A DNA stretch of 64,000 nt, from positions 26,038 to 90,037 of the forward strand of contig CAADHD010000032.1 of assembly GCA_900696575.1 (NCBI GenBank), given 5' to 3'. This stretch comes from an uncultured Bacteroidota bacterium (GTDB taxonomy: Bacteria > Bacteroidota > Bacteroidia > AKYH767-A > OLB10). Below are positions 36,469 to 47,486 of the stretch, one piece after another (the stretch's first letter is position 1; every line of letters begins with the position of its first letter). The notes beneath the pieces were generated by a model, which did not search any database, was not told the origin of the DNA, and was given only the letters and a program-made list of their open reading frames with translations. Made by a program: the position numbers and the translations under genes.

Positions 36469-37869
36469 GTGACATTAATAAAATCAATTTCAGGAATCAG
36501 GGGAACCATTGGAGGAAAGCCGGGCGAAGCACTCACACCGGTTGACATAGTGAAATTTACTGCCGGCTATTCAGAATGGATTAAGAAACGATCAGCCAAA
36601 TTAAAAACAAAGCCAGCGGTAGTTGTTGGAAGGGATGCGCGCCCATCAGGGCTGATGGTGCAGCAATTAGTAACATCTACGTTAGTAAGCCTTGGTTTGG
36701 ATGTAATTGACCTGGGGCTATCTACAACGCCCACTGTTGAGATGGCGGTTACGCATCATAAAGCCCGGGGAGGAATCATAATTACTGCAAGTCATAATCC
36801 GCGGCAATGGAATGCCTTAAAACTGCTGAATGAAAAAGGCGAGTTTGTTTCGGCAGCAGCCGGTGATGAGATTCTCCGATTCAGCGAACAGCTTAATGTT
36901 GATTTTGCCGAAGTGAACAATCTGGGAACCGTAACACATGACAAGGATGCACTTCAACGCCACATGGAGTACATACTTGCACTTCCTTTGGTTGACAGAA
37001 TCGCCATTGAAAATGCAGGATTTACAGTGGTAGTGGATGCAGTGAATTCATCAGGCGGAATTGCAGTGCCTGCATTGCTAAAAGAACTGGGGGTTAAACA
37101 AATTATTCCGCTCAATTGCGAACCGGATGGAAATTTTGCGCATAATCCTGAGCCGTTGCCTGAACATCTTTCCGGAATTTCGAAAGAAGTAAAAAAGAAG
37201 AAGGCACATCTCGGAATTGTGGTTGATCCTGATGTTGACCGCCTGGCCATTGTTTGCGAGGATGGCGAAATGTTTGGAGAGGAATACACCTTGGTAGCAG
37301 TAGCCGATTATGTTTTACAAAATAAAAAAGGCGATACGGTTTCCAACCTTTCTTCTTCTCGCGCCCTGCGTGATGTTACTGAACTTCATGGCTGCCGTTA
37401 TTATTCATCAGCAGTAGGAGAGGTAAATGTGGTTGAAAAAATGAAAGAAGCCAAAGCAATTATCGGAGGAGAAGGCAATGGCGGCATCATTGTTCCTGAA
37501 TTGCATTACGGAAGAGATGCCCTGGCAGGAATTGCTTTATTTCTTTCAGGATTGGCTAAATCAGGAAAATCATGTTCTATGTACAGGGCACAGTTTCCGG
37601 ATTATTTCATCTCTAAAAATAAAATTGAACTCAGCCCGGAGATGGAGGTGGATACCATTCTCGAAAAAGTGAAAGAGCGTTACGGTAAATTTAACATCAT
37701 TACCATTGACGGAGTTAAAATTGAATTTGAAAAAGAGTGGGTACATCTGCGGAAATCAAACACCGAACCCATCATCCGCATTTATGCAGAAAGCACCAGC
37801 ATGACTACTGCTGATAATCTTGCCCTGAAAATAATGAAAGATATCAGAGAAGTTGCAGGCAGGCATTAG
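36469..37869 (+). CDS. glmM: phosphoglucosamine mutase (phosphohexomutase family)
   Basis: TLIKSISGIRGTIGGKPGEALTPVDIVKF; GGIIITASHNPRQWNALKLLN; VDPDVDRLAIV; GEGNGGII; GTG start preferred over 36412. Confidence 0.9.
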   Translation: MTLIKSISGIRGTIGGKPGEALTPVDIVKFTAGYSEWIKKRSAKLKTKPAVVVGRDARPSGLMVQQLVTSTLVSLGLDVIDLGLSTTPTVEMAVTHHKARGGIIITASHNPRQWNALKLLNEKGEFVSAAAGDEILRFSEQLNVDFAEVNNLGTVTHDKDALQRHMEYILALPLVDRIAIENAGFTVVVDAVNSSGGIAVPALLKELGVKQIIPLNCEPDGNFAHNPEPLPEHLSGISKEVKKKKAHLGIVVDPDVDRLAIVCEDGEMFGEEYTLVAVADYVLQNKKGDTVSNLSSSRALRDVTELHGCRYYSSAVGEVNVVEKMKEAKAIIGGEGNGGIIVPELHYGRDALAGIALFLSGLAKSGKSCSMYRAQFPDYFISKNKIELSPEMEVDTILEKVKERYGKFNIITIDGVKIEFEKEWVHLRKSNTEPIIRIYAESTSMTTADNLALKIMKDIREVAGRH

Positions 37870-37879
37870 ATATATCTTT

Positions 37880-39940
37880 TTATTTCAGAAACCGTTCAAG
37901 CCACTCAAAATACACCCGTTGCCACATCACGCTGTTCTGAGGTTTGGTAACCCAGTGGCCTTCATCAGGAAAATAAAGAAACCTTGCCTGCAGGTTCAGC
38001 AACCGGGCTGCAGTAAATGCTTCCATTCCCTGACTTAACGGAACACGGAAATCTTTTTCATTGTGTATGACAAGAATAGGAGTATCCCAGTTCTGAACAT
38101 ACAGATGAGGTGAGAATTTGGTGTAACTCACATTATCTCTGTTTTCCCAATAAGGGCCGCCCATATCAAAATCGGTAAAAAATAATTCTTCCGTTGTGCC
38201 ATACATGCTTTCCAGATTGAAAACACCGCAATGTGAAATGAATGTTTTAAATCTCTTCTGATGGTTTCCTGCCAGCCAGTAAACGGAGTATCCGCCAAAG
38301 CTTGCACCCACTGCGCCTAACCTGTCTTTATCTACATAAGGCTCTTTGCTTACATCATCAATGGCCGAGAGTAAATCCTGCATGGCCTGTCCGCCCCAGT
38401 CGCCCGAAATCTGTCTGTTCCATTCTGTACCAAACGAAGGAAGCCCCCTCCGGTTAGGAGCTATAACAATATACCCGTTGGCAGCCATCAGTTGGAAATT
38501 CCAGCGGTATGAAAAAAACTGACTTACGGTGCTTTGCGGCCCGCCCTGGCTATAAAGCAATGCCGGATATTTTTTCTTCGGGTCAAAATCTGGCGGGTAA
38601 ATAACCCAGGTAAGCATTTGCTTTTCATCGGTTGTGGTAACCATGCGTTTTTCAACCTTTCCTGTTTTTATTCCTGATAGAATAGCGGCATTGATGGAGG
38701 TAATTTGTCTGGCATTTCCTGTCTTCAGGTCAATGCGGAAAAGCTCAGCCGGCATACTCATGCTCATCATAGCAGTAATCATTACGGTTTTATCACCGGC
38801 TCCGGCAAAAGAATAAGCATGATGATCGCCAATATCATTGGTGATTTGCCTGAAAGGGTAAGCAGTCCGGTTTCGGGTGTCATGCACCCACAGTTGTTCG
38901 GTAGCATTGATTTTACAGAGGTAATAAATCTGTAATCCGTCATTGCTCCATTGAGCGTTCTCGGCAGAGTAATCAAATCCGCGGGTTACTTCGCGTTTGC
39001 TTCGCGTTTTTAACTCTATTACAAAAATGCGGTTGCGGTCGGCTTCGTATTTAGGCGTCTCCATGCTGAGCCAGAGCAGTAGTTTTCCGTCAGGCGAAAA
39101 TTTCGGATCGGTATCATAACCCAGCATGCCTGTTGTTAAGTTCTCTGTTTTTCCGGTGGCAACATCGTAAAGGTAAATTTCACTGTTGGTAGATGTGGCA
39201 TAGTCTGCGCCATTCAATTTTTTACAGGTGTAGGCAATCTGTTTTCCGTCAGAACTGATGTCAATCTGCTCGACACCGCCCATGGGTTTCATTGGCGAAT
39301 CGTAAGGCTCGCCTTTCATGATGTCAATGATATTTTCAAGTTTTCCATTTGAATAAGCAGCAGTGAAAACATGGGAGCGGTCGCCATCATCCCATGCATT
39401 CCAGTGGCGGTACATCAGGTCATCATACACGCGGGCTGTTGTCTTGGGCAGGTCCTGATACATTTCCTTACCAAAAAAATAAAGCGACTTTACATCAGCC
39501 GTAAACCATATCCGGGAATTGTTTTTACAGAATCCGAAATTGGAAATGGAAGCAGAATGTGTTGAAAGCTGCTTTTTACCTGAGCCATCAGATTTTATGT
39601 ACCAGATCTGATTTTTGCCATCCGCATCAGGGGCTAAAAAAGCCACGGCTGCACCGTTTTCAATCCATTGTGCTGATGATTCATCAATGTTCTTTTCTCC
39701 GACTAAAACGGATGTATTTCCGGTTTCGAGGTTGTGGAGATACAGGTCTGTATTTCCTTTGTTTTCGGAGAGATCAAAACTTCTTACCGCTAAAACAACC
39801 AATTTTCCATCGGGTGAGAGGGCTGGAGAGGAGATTCTTTTCAATTTCCACAGCAGTTCAGGATTGTAGTTTTGTGAAAAAACAAAGAAAGAATTGACAA
39901 TAAGCAAACCGGCTAACCAAAAGGTTGTTGACTTTTTCAT
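37880..39940 (-). CDS. S9 family peptidase (prolyl oligopeptidase / acylaminoacyl peptidase-like)
   Basis: N-terminal beta-propeller WRISSPALSPDGK-type repeats; GAVGASFGGYSVYWLAGN; NEKDFRVPLSQGMEAF; FPDEGHW. Confidence 0.94.
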   Translation of the reverse strand: MKKSTTFWLAGLLIVNSFFVFSQNYNPELLWKLKRISSPALSPDGKLVVLAVRSFDLSENKGNTDLYLHNLETGNTSVLVGEKNIDESSAQWIENGAAVAFLAPDADGKNQIWYIKSDGSGKKQLSTHSASISNFGFCKNNSRIWFTADVKSLYFFGKEMYQDLPKTTARVYDDLMYRHWNAWDDGDRSHVFTAAYSNGKLENIIDIMKGEPYDSPMKPMGGVEQIDISSDGKQIAYTCKKLNGADYATSTNSEIYLYDVATGKTENLTTGMLGYDTDPKFSPDGKLLLWLSMETPKYEADRNRIFVIELKTRSKREVTRGFDYSAENAQWSNDGLQIYYLCKINATEQLWVHDTRNRTAYPFRQITNDIGDHHAYSFAGAGDKTVMITAMMSMSMPAELFRIDLKTGNARQITSINAAILSGIKTGKVEKRMVTTTDEKQMLTWVIYPPDFDPKKKYPALLYSQGGPQSTVSQFFSYRWNFQLMAANGYIVIAPNRRGLPSFGTEWNRQISGDWGGQAMQDLLSAIDDVSKEPYVDKDRLGAVGASFGGYSVYWLAGNHQKRFKTFISHCGVFNLESMYGTTEELFFTDFDMGGPYWENRDNVSYTKFSPHLYVQNWDTPILVIHNEKDFRVPLSQGMEAFTAARLLNLQARFLYFPDEGHWVTKPQNSVMWQRVYFEWLERFLK

Positions 39941-40176
39941 ATTTACATCGTTAAATGACGGTCCAAAAGTGATAAATCAATAGCTGAAAAACCACTTAAT
40001 ACAAATGTATTACCCGAAGAATCAGGAAATTAACACTTCAGGAAATTATCAACAAAACATCAATAAATACTTGTTTTTTAAAAAATCTTGCAACATCTTC
40101 GGGGCGGCTTTAAAACCGGAACATTTCTTTAAACTTAAAACTTAATTTTATGATAAACATCAATACACTTAAGGCT

Positions 40177-43100
40177 ATGAAAAAAAATATACTTTCCGTG
40201 GCGCTCTGCTTCCTGTTCGCTCATTCCGGATTTTCACAAGTGATAGTTAATGAAGGTTTTGACATAGCCGGAGGTATGCCATCTCAACTGTTGGCTACCG
40301 GTTGGGATCAGTTAAAGATTTTGCCCAGTGTTGATCCTGACAATGTTTGGCTTAGAACGAATACTTCCGTATATGCTCCGATCCATGGAACGCAGGCAGG
40401 TGCAGGTATGCTTCGTTATCGTTCTTATGATGTTAATGGGGAGGCTGCCATTGCTGTTTCAAGGCCTTATGATTTAAGGCAAAGAGGAGCCGGAGCCTCA
40501 ACGTTTAGTTTTTACATGTTCCGGGAAAATACCTGGGCAGGAATTGCTGATAATATTCAGGTTTACATTAACACTGCTCCAAACTTAACAGGTGCAACAT
40601 TGCTTGCAGAAAATGTTTCTTCACTCACCGCCATAAACCGCGACAGAAATTTAGCTCCTGTTGTGGCAGCTGACGGATGGTATCAGTACGCTTACACTAT
40701 TCCTGCCGGGGTTGCATGGAATGTTCAAAATGTTTATGTTATCATAAGAGGTAATGCAGCATTTGGTAATGATATTTTTATTGATTCATTTACTATACAA
40801 ACTTATCCCTCTAATCAGGCCATAACATCTTATGGTTTGGTTTATCAAAATACAACGAATGTGGGTATAAATACTACCGGCAACTGGATTGTAGCCGCTA
40901 ACATTGTTGCCGATGGAGAGAATACTACTCCAACTATAAATAACATAACATTCAATTTGTTAGGGGTAACTTCCAATTACAATGGTGATATAGCCAGCGC
41001 CCGTTTATTCTGGACAGGCGGAACGCCATACTTTGACATTAATTTTGCAACACAATTAGGTGCAGCATTCAATAATCCTTTTGGGTCTTCAAATCTTGCA
41101 TTCAGTCCCGGTGCAGCATTTAGATTCCACAATGGGAACAATTATTTCTGGTTGGTTTACAATATAACTGCCGCAGCTACTCCCGGTAACTTTGTAGATG
41201 GTGAGTTTGTCGGATACCAGATTACACCCGGTGGGGCATTTAATGCACCCTCACCTGCCACCTTAGCAGGAGGCCGCGAAATAGACTTGCCTTACTGCAT
41301 ACCGCAGTATTTTACTGGTACCTCATGGGCAGGTTATAATAACAATGACTACATTAACCACGTAATTCTGAATGGTGAGACCGGTTACCCTGTAATAAAC
41401 AATAATCTTAATAGTCAGGGACCTAACATTGCACCCTGGTTTGGCGGTCCTTGCCCATTCAGCGCTCACCCTCCTGATTACGAAAGATTTCCGGCAGTAC
41501 CTGGAAAAACAACTGCCTTGAAAGTAAGTACTGCCTATACACTCACCGCTCAGGTAGGAACTTATTTCAGCGGAAATTGTCTTGCAGCCTGGATTGATTA
41601 CAATAAGGACGGAGACTTTTTCGATGCCGGTGAAAAACTTGGCCAGACTCCTTATCCTCCGGGATTGGCTAATCTGGGATGGTGGAATCAGAACTTTACC
41701 GTACCTGCAAGTCCTGTACTTGGTTCAACTACGTTACGTGTTCGTGAAGCATGGATAAATAATAACATTGACCCGTGTGCCACCTATACATATGGTGAAA
41801 CAGAAGATTACAACATAACCTTAATTCCGGATTGTAACATCCTACCGGGATGGCGTGTTTGGCTGGGTGGTTTCAGTGATGACTGGGATAACCCGTTAAA
41901 CTGGTGCGGTGGCGTGCCAACCATTGGTTCAGATGCTGCCATACTTCCGGATATTGATCCTTTATTGCCGGGAGATCAAAGACCGGTTTATCAACCTGTA
42001 ATTAAACAAGGGATAGCTGCAACTACGAGGCGCTTTATGATTGTTGGTGCTGATACACTTACCACCAACGCTCACATTGGCGCTTCATTTACCGCTGCTG
42101 GAGACTCAATTTCTATTCAGAATAACAATTCAATGTGGAAGGTTGTAGCTAATCTTAGAGACTCCGTGAAGATGTATTTAGGAGCACTTAATGTATCAAC
42201 GGTTCAACCCGTTACTCAGGCTTCAATCGGCTATCGTCAGAGAAGCACTACTGTTTTTACCCAGGCAGAAATGTTGGCAACGGGAATGAAACCGGGTGAT
42301 GTGATTGATTCTATAATGCTAACCTTCATAACGCGAGCCAGTACTCAGCCTTACAATGGCTTTACAGTAAGTTTTTATTATACCACAGCCGGTTGGACCA
42401 CACCCCTGACTCCATCGGCATGGCCACCTGTTTTAGCCGGTTATACCACTGTATTTACCGGTAACATTAACCTTAGTGCAGCAGGCCCATATTTTGTACC
42501 TGCAGGAGGCGGAAAACTTTATCTGCCCATCACTCCTTTTCAGTGGAGCGGAACCAACGGTTATGATTTTGTTGTTGAAATTTGTTACAATAATGCAGCG
42601 GCAACTGCGGCCGATGTAATGCATTCTACGCAATTGATTGGTATCAGGAAGTACATGAGGGTTGTTAATGCCAGTGCTGCTGCCGGTCCGGGATGCTCCT
42701 TAAATCCGGGAGATCTCAATACGCTAAGAACCGGATCGGAAAACCGGCCTAATATCCAGTTCCATTATCGCAGAATTTATGATAAATTCCCTATCAACCT
42801 GACCAGAGGCGATTGGATTAACAGAGGGACATTTATTGCAGGACGAAGCAGGGTAACCTTTTCTGCCGGTGCCGGTGCAATTCAGAAAATTGCCGGAACA
42901 TCCATTACCAATTTCTGTGATGTTACGGTTAATACCGGTTTGAATGTAAGAATGGATATAGATGCTAACATTGACAGCCTTCTTATACTTCAATCAGGAC
43001 GGATGATTATGAACTCAAACCTGCTTACCCTTAACTACGGTATTAATTCTGCCATGACTCGGGTTAACGGTTATTTACAAAGCGAGGTAGCACCTCCGGC

Positions 43101-44109
43101 TGCTTATTCAAGAGTACGTTGGAATATTGGTGCGAATACCGGCTTATATACATTCCCCTTTGTAACAATAAGCGGAGTGTATATACCCTTTACCTATCAG
43201 CCAACCGCAGGCACCACAGACTTGACTGTTTCAACTTATCCTACCAATGCTGCCAATTTGCCATGGCCGGTGGGTGTATCCAATATCAACAATTATTACA
43301 CCCAGGCTGATAACAGCGCCAATATGGTTGACCGGTTCTGGATTCTCAGCAATCTCGGTGTTAACCCTCAAGCCGATATGACCTTCCGTTTTGCCCCTGC
43401 AGAATCAGCCGGTGCCGGTACTTATTGGTCGCAACGTTACGACCCTCTGTTAGGATGGAGGGAATATACGCCCGGTCAAACCTATAATGCCGGTACTTTT
43501 ACCAATACTTCTCCGGCTCTTGTGGAACATAATACTCCCTGGACTTTGACCCTTAACACGCAGCCACTGCCGGTAGAATTGCTCAGTTTTAAAGCGAAAG
43601 CAATTGGCAAGAGAGTCAAGCTTGATTGGGTTACTGCTTCTGAAATTGATAACAACCGTTTCGAAATACACAGAACTACCGATGGCCGTGATTTTACCTA
43701 CATAGGAGAGCGTAAAAGCTTAGGCAGTGGCTCTCAGACTCGTTCTTATATTTTGTTTGATGAGAAGCCTTTAAACGGATTGCAGTTCTATCGTTTAACC
43801 GAAATTGACAACAGTGGTCGTGAGCAAACACATCCCATGGTTGCGGTTAATATCAGCAGCGAAATGAACATTGTGGGTGTTTATGACAATAATAACAGCA
43901 GTTTAACGGTTGTATTTAATTACAACAGCAACCTTCCTTACAGTTACAAACTGATTGATATTTCAGGAAGAGTTATTGACAGCGGTGAGAAATTAAGTGG
44001 TACGGAAGGTATGAATTATCTCGAAATTAACCGAGATGTAGCGGCCGGTATTTATACAATCATCATTAATAACGATGTTGAAACCGCCAGCCGGAAGTTT
44101 ATCAGATAG
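40177..44109 (+). CDS. large secreted protein with GEVED domain and T9SS C-terminal domain
   Basis: Signal peptide; CLAAWIDYNKDGDFFDAGEKLG...YGETEDYNITL (GEVED); LPVELLSFKAKAIGKRVKLDWVTASEIDNNRFEIHRTTDGRDF; C-terminal AAGIYTIIINNDVETASRKFIR. Confidence 0.9.
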   Translation: MKKNILSVALCFLFAHSGFSQVIVNEGFDIAGGMPSQLLATGWDQLKILPSVDPDNVWLRTNTSVYAPIHGTQAGAGMLRYRSYDVNGEAAIAVSRPYDLRQRGAGASTFSFYMFRENTWAGIADNIQVYINTAPNLTGATLLAENVSSLTAINRDRNLAPVVAADGWYQYAYTIPAGVAWNVQNVYVIIRGNAAFGNDIFIDSFTIQTYPSNQAITSYGLVYQNTTNVGINTTGNWIVAANIVADGENTTPTINNITFNLLGVTSNYNGDIASARLFWTGGTPYFDINFATQLGAAFNNPFGSSNLAFSPGAAFRFHNGNNYFWLVYNITAAATPGNFVDGEFVGYQITPGGAFNAPSPATLAGGREIDLPYCIPQYFTGTSWAGYNNNDYINHVILNGETGYPVINNNLNSQGPNIAPWFGGPCPFSAHPPDYERFPAVPGKTTALKVSTAYTLTAQVGTYFSGNCLAAWIDYNKDGDFFDAGEKLGQTPYPPGLANLGWWNQNFTVPASPVLGSTTLRVREAWINNNIDPCATYTYGETEDYNITLIPDCNILPGWRVWLGGFSDDWDNPLNWCGGVPTIGSDAAILPDIDPLLPGDQRPVYQPVIKQGIAATTRRFMIVGADTLTTNAHIGASFTAAGDSISIQNNNSMWKVVANLRDSVKMYLGALNVSTVQPVTQASIGYRQRSTTVFTQAEMLATGMKPGDVIDSIMLTFITRASTQPYNGFTVSFYYTTAGWTTPLTPSAWPPVLAGYTTVFTGNINLSAAGPYFVPAGGGKLYLPITPFQWSGTNGYDFVVEICYNNAAATAADVMHSTQLIGIRKYMRVVNASAAAGPGCSLNPGDLNTLRTGSENRPNIQFHYRRIYDKFPINLTRGDWINRGTFIAGRSRVTFSAGAGAIQKIAGTSITNFCDVTVNTGLNVRMDIDANIDSLLILQSGRMIMNSNLLTLNYGINSAMTRVNGYLQSEVAPPAAYSRVRWNIGANTGLYTFPFVTISGVYIPFTYQPTAGTTDLTVSTYPTNAANLPWPVGVSNINNYYTQADNSANMVDRFWILSNLGVNPQADMTFRFAPAESAGAGTYWSQRYDPLLGWREYTPGQTYNAGTFTNTSPALVEHNTPWTLTLNTQPLPVELLSFKAKAIGKRVKLDWVTASEIDNNRFEIHRTTDGRDFTYIGERKSLGSGSQTRSYILFDEKPLNGLQFYRLTEIDNSGREQTHPMVAVNISSEMNIVGVYDNNNSSLTVVFNYNSNLPYSYKLIDISGRVIDSGEKLSGTEGMNYLEINRDVAAGIYTIIINNDVETASRKFIR

Positions 44110-44132
44110 GATGTATTCATATTTTTAAGTTA

Positions 44133-44160
44133 GGAACTGCCCCGCTTGCGGGGCAGTTCC
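44133..44160. terminator. strong hairpin downstream of GEVED gene, terminator-like
   Basis: GGAACTGCCCCGC-TT-GCGGGGCAGTTCC, 13-nt arms perfectly complementary; short T run follows. Confidence 0.75.
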
Positions 44161-45400
44161 TTTAACATACAATTGTATTAAAGTAATTTACAAGGTAAGG
44201 CAACCCTGATAGTATTTTCTTCGGGTGCTTTCATTTGTTATTAAAATTTTCTGACAGGGATTTTTAATCAGCAACCATAAAACATCCTGCTCTCTATTTT
44301 GCAGAAGTAGTACATTTTTGCTGTTGTATCACCATCCGTTCATTCTGAAACAAAATACTGATTTTATCAAATATAATCTCAAGCAACTAAAAGATAACTT
44401 CCTCAGCAGGCTTTAGAAGGTCCGGAGAAGTATTTTCGGATTCGCAATTGTCATTGAGAGTTTCTTCAGGGGAGATTTAACCCGAATCAGGAGACCCTCC
44501 GTTAAATTGTTTACAGGAAAGGGAATATCGCAATTAGTCTATCATCGGAAAGCTTAATAATTTCATCGCATGCGTCATCCTGTTCTGATTATGTTATCCT
44601 ATCGCGCCTGTTTGATTCTTAAACATGCGTATATTAAATTCTTAAATCGTAATTAAGGAATGCATAACCCAGCAAGTGAAGAGAAATCAAAAAACCAAAT
44701 CAGACAGAGTTTTTACTATCTGATTCTGTATTCCAATCGCTGATTACTTCTATGTATCCGGAAATTTGGATTTATAAAACTGAGGAATAAATCCGATCTC
44801 AACTTTGAACCGCCTTTTACCGGATTTATGCAGGAGGATATTAAAAATCAATGCAAGCTTATTCTTGGTAAGGAGCAGATGTTTTAAAGCATGGTTAAAA
44901 TTATTTTTGAAATGATACTCCAGGTCAGGAGCAAACACTCCGGTTTTTGTTCTGAACTGAACCTGACGAACAGCATTTTACTTATTTCAGTCTCATGTTT
45001 GTTTTTAATAATTTTATTCGAATACCCGCTTCATTATGTACAACTTTCCGTGATCATATTTTATTATGACGTTGTTAGCTTAAAAAGCAACGAATACATA
45101 GCATTGACTATGGCTTATGTTTTTTTTTCGAAAGGGAAGCAGCTTTGAATATGCCGTTATTGGGTTTACTTATAGAACCAAGTTCAGTAAAATGCAGGGA
45201 TTTTTCAACCAAACAAATCGCTCCTGAGAATACGCAGCGCATTGAATTCGATGGAAGGAAAATAAACTTTATGTCCCCGCATTAACAATTGAAGGATGAG
45301 CAAATGGAATAACAAACTGTTTATCAGAACATAAATTGAACAGTGAATAGTCCTGTTCAATGGAAAATTTGTTTCCGTTTATAGGATTTAAAACATGAAC

Positions 45401-45435
45401 AAAAAAAAGCCGCCCTTTTGAGGCAGCTTTTTTTG
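45401..45435 (-). terminator. terminator for the minus-strand T9SS gene
   Basis: AAAAAAAAGCCGCCCTTTTGAGGCAGCTTTTTTT: GC hairpin with A/T runs on both sides. Confidence 0.7.
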
Positions 45436-45453
45436 ATTTAAATTGAATGGCTT

Positions 45454-47328
45454 TTACTTCACAATGAAGTTACGTGTAACAACACTGCTTCCTGATTTCA
45501 CCTGAGCAAAATATGAACCGGCTGCAAGATCTTGCTTGCTGATGGCCACTTTGTTCACTCCAGCATTCAGTTGACCAAGATTAAACTCTTTCACGGTTTG
45601 ACCTGTAATGTTAAGGATGCTGATGGTAACATTTTCCGGTTTATCCAAAGTGATATTCATAAAGGAAATTTCGGACACAGGATTTGGATATATATTGCTT
45701 ACATTATTGGCAGCCAAACTGCTTTCATTAATACCGGTTACCAATACAATTCCTGTAGGATTTCCGGGATTGGTAAATTGAGCATCCGTTACCTCAACGC
45801 CATCTAAAAATACAAACTGAACAGGGTTAAGCGATACAGTTGCATCCTGAATTCCCTGATAAGCAATGTTCAGTTCATAAGATCCTGAAGTACCCTGACA
45901 GTAATATGACATTACATGATAGTAAATATTTCCTGCTCCCGAAGTAACATTGGTGGCACCTGTCCAGTTACCTGAAGTACGATCCCAGGCATTTACATAC
46001 ACATCAGGATAATAGTTATTGGTTGGATCAAGATTAGGATCGGTTTCAGACCATACAATGAACACTTTGTTGCCGTTCCAGTCAGTAGCAATCTGCACAC
46101 CCGGAGACTGACGCCATCCACCGGCATTGTCAGTACCATAGTCGCCACCATACATTGGGGGTAAGGCTAACTGCTGAGCTTGCCATGTTGTTCCGCCATC
46201 AGTAGTGTATAGGTCATAAACCCCCCAGGCGCCTGAAGCTTGAGACCAGATAGTTGTAGCATCGGTTAAACCAACTACGGTGGCTATATGTAGGTTGCCG
46301 TTTCCATCAACAGCAATATCAACTTCGATATGACAAGTGATAGGAGCAGAACCGCCAAAATCGCTTGCAAGGTTGTCAAGATTTAAATAGCCTAGTGCAT
46401 TCCACGTATTTCCGCCATCTGTAGTTTTCCAAATGTATGGCAAAACTACGCCTGGATCTGCACCAATAAGTCCATCTACTGTTACCACATATCCTGTCAA
46501 ACCATCAGGGCCGAAAGCAATATCAGCATCTCCGCCATAAGTATCAGAGCTTGGATAATTAAGTGTATTAGGAGTATTGGTATATGTTCCTGCACCCCAT
46601 GTTCCTTTAAAAACTGTTACTGAGCCGGGAAGAACATTATTTACCAAATCTAAATCCTGGTTTGCTTCCCAAAAATTACCATCTCTGTTAGCAAATGCCT
46701 GGCTCGATCCACCAGCACCATAATAAAATGCCGGGTTTGTCATATTCGAAATGGCAGGAGAACTTCCGTCTAATTTCCATGAACCTTCAGCCATACCGCC
46801 CCAGTTAGCACCATTAGTTCCTGAAAGTGCAGCTCCGGTGGAAAAAACGTATGCATTATTAGGATCGGTATTTCCTGACGGATTATAAATCACTCCCTGT
46901 GGGTAGCGGCCATTAGCAAATCCTGTAGGATCATACACAGGCCCCTGATCTGCCTGCCAGGTAGTTCCGCCATCTGTTGATTTATCAACTACAAAATGAT
47001 TTCCGGTGGCAATGCCGGCTCCACCACCACGATGTGTAAAAGTTACAGTGTTAATGTTTGGATCATACCATACCGGCTCCTTAGGGCTGAAAGCATTGGT
47101 GTAAGAATTACCTGCATTGCCAATGTTTATTGGTGTCCAGGCAACATTAGGAGGAGTGTTTCTCAACACAGGCGCATTGACTTTAGGGATGTTATTCCCG
47201 GCTAAGGGCATCTCCTTAATAAACTCTGCATTAAGGTTTTTGTCATACTGTTTCTTAATCAGCTTCTGCTGAGCAAAGGCAGAACCGGCTGCGATTACTG
47301 CTGCGATAAGTAGTAATGTTTTTTTCAT
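45454..47328 (-). CDS. secreted sialidase/BNR-like propeller protein with T9SS C-terminal domain
   Basis: Signal peptide; repeated STDGGTTWQ / TTDGGNTWNALG / TTDGGTTWQAQQ; NIYPNPVSEISFMNITL...AAGSYFAQVKSGSSVVTRNFIVK. Confidence 0.9.
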   Translation of the reverse strand: MKKTLLLIAAVIAAGSAFAQQKLIKKQYDKNLNAEFIKEMPLAGNNIPKVNAPVLRNTPPNVAWTPINIGNAGNSYTNAFSPKEPVWYDPNINTVTFTHRGGGAGIATGNHFVVDKSTDGGTTWQADQGPVYDPTGFANGRYPQGVIYNPSGNTDPNNAYVFSTGAALSGTNGANWGGMAEGSWKLDGSSPAISNMTNPAFYYGAGGSSQAFANRDGNFWEANQDLDLVNNVLPGSVTVFKGTWGAGTYTNTPNTLNYPSSDTYGGDADIAFGPDGLTGYVVTVDGLIGADPGVVLPYIWKTTDGGNTWNALGYLNLDNLASDFGGSAPITCHIEVDIAVDGNGNLHIATVVGLTDATTIWSQASGAWGVYDLYTTDGGTTWQAQQLALPPMYGGDYGTDNAGGWRQSPGVQIATDWNGNKVFIVWSETDPNLDPTNNYYPDVYVNAWDRTSGNWTGATNVTSGAGNIYYHVMSYYCQGTSGSYELNIAYQGIQDATVSLNPVQFVFLDGVEVTDAQFTNPGNPTGIVLVTGINESSLAANNVSNIYPNPVSEISFMNITLDKPENVTISILNITGQTVKEFNLGQLNAGVNKVAISKQDLAAGSYFAQVKSGSSVVTRNFIVK

Positions 47329-47458
47329 TCGATTTTTGGTTTTTAGTGGTTTAACTGAAAAGTTTTGTTCGGGTGTAAAGATAAAATTTTTTTATAGATA
47401 AGATAATCCTGAGTTTTTTTTCATTTGGCAATCAGTTTCCCGTTGCTCACGGGTTGAT

Positions 47459-47466
47459 TACCTTTG
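47459..47466 (+). promoter_or_regulatory. -7 element TACCTTTG upstream of PDH E1-beta
   Basis: TAnnTTTG 20 nt before ATG. Confidence 0.45.
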
Positions 47467-47486
47467 ACCACCCAAAAAATCAATAA

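Noticed and set aside
44891-45148. Plus-strand 85-aa ORF in the intergenic gap
   Set aside because: Hydrophobic AT-rich sequence, no start context, overlaps another chance ORF on the minus strand; not supportable as a gene.
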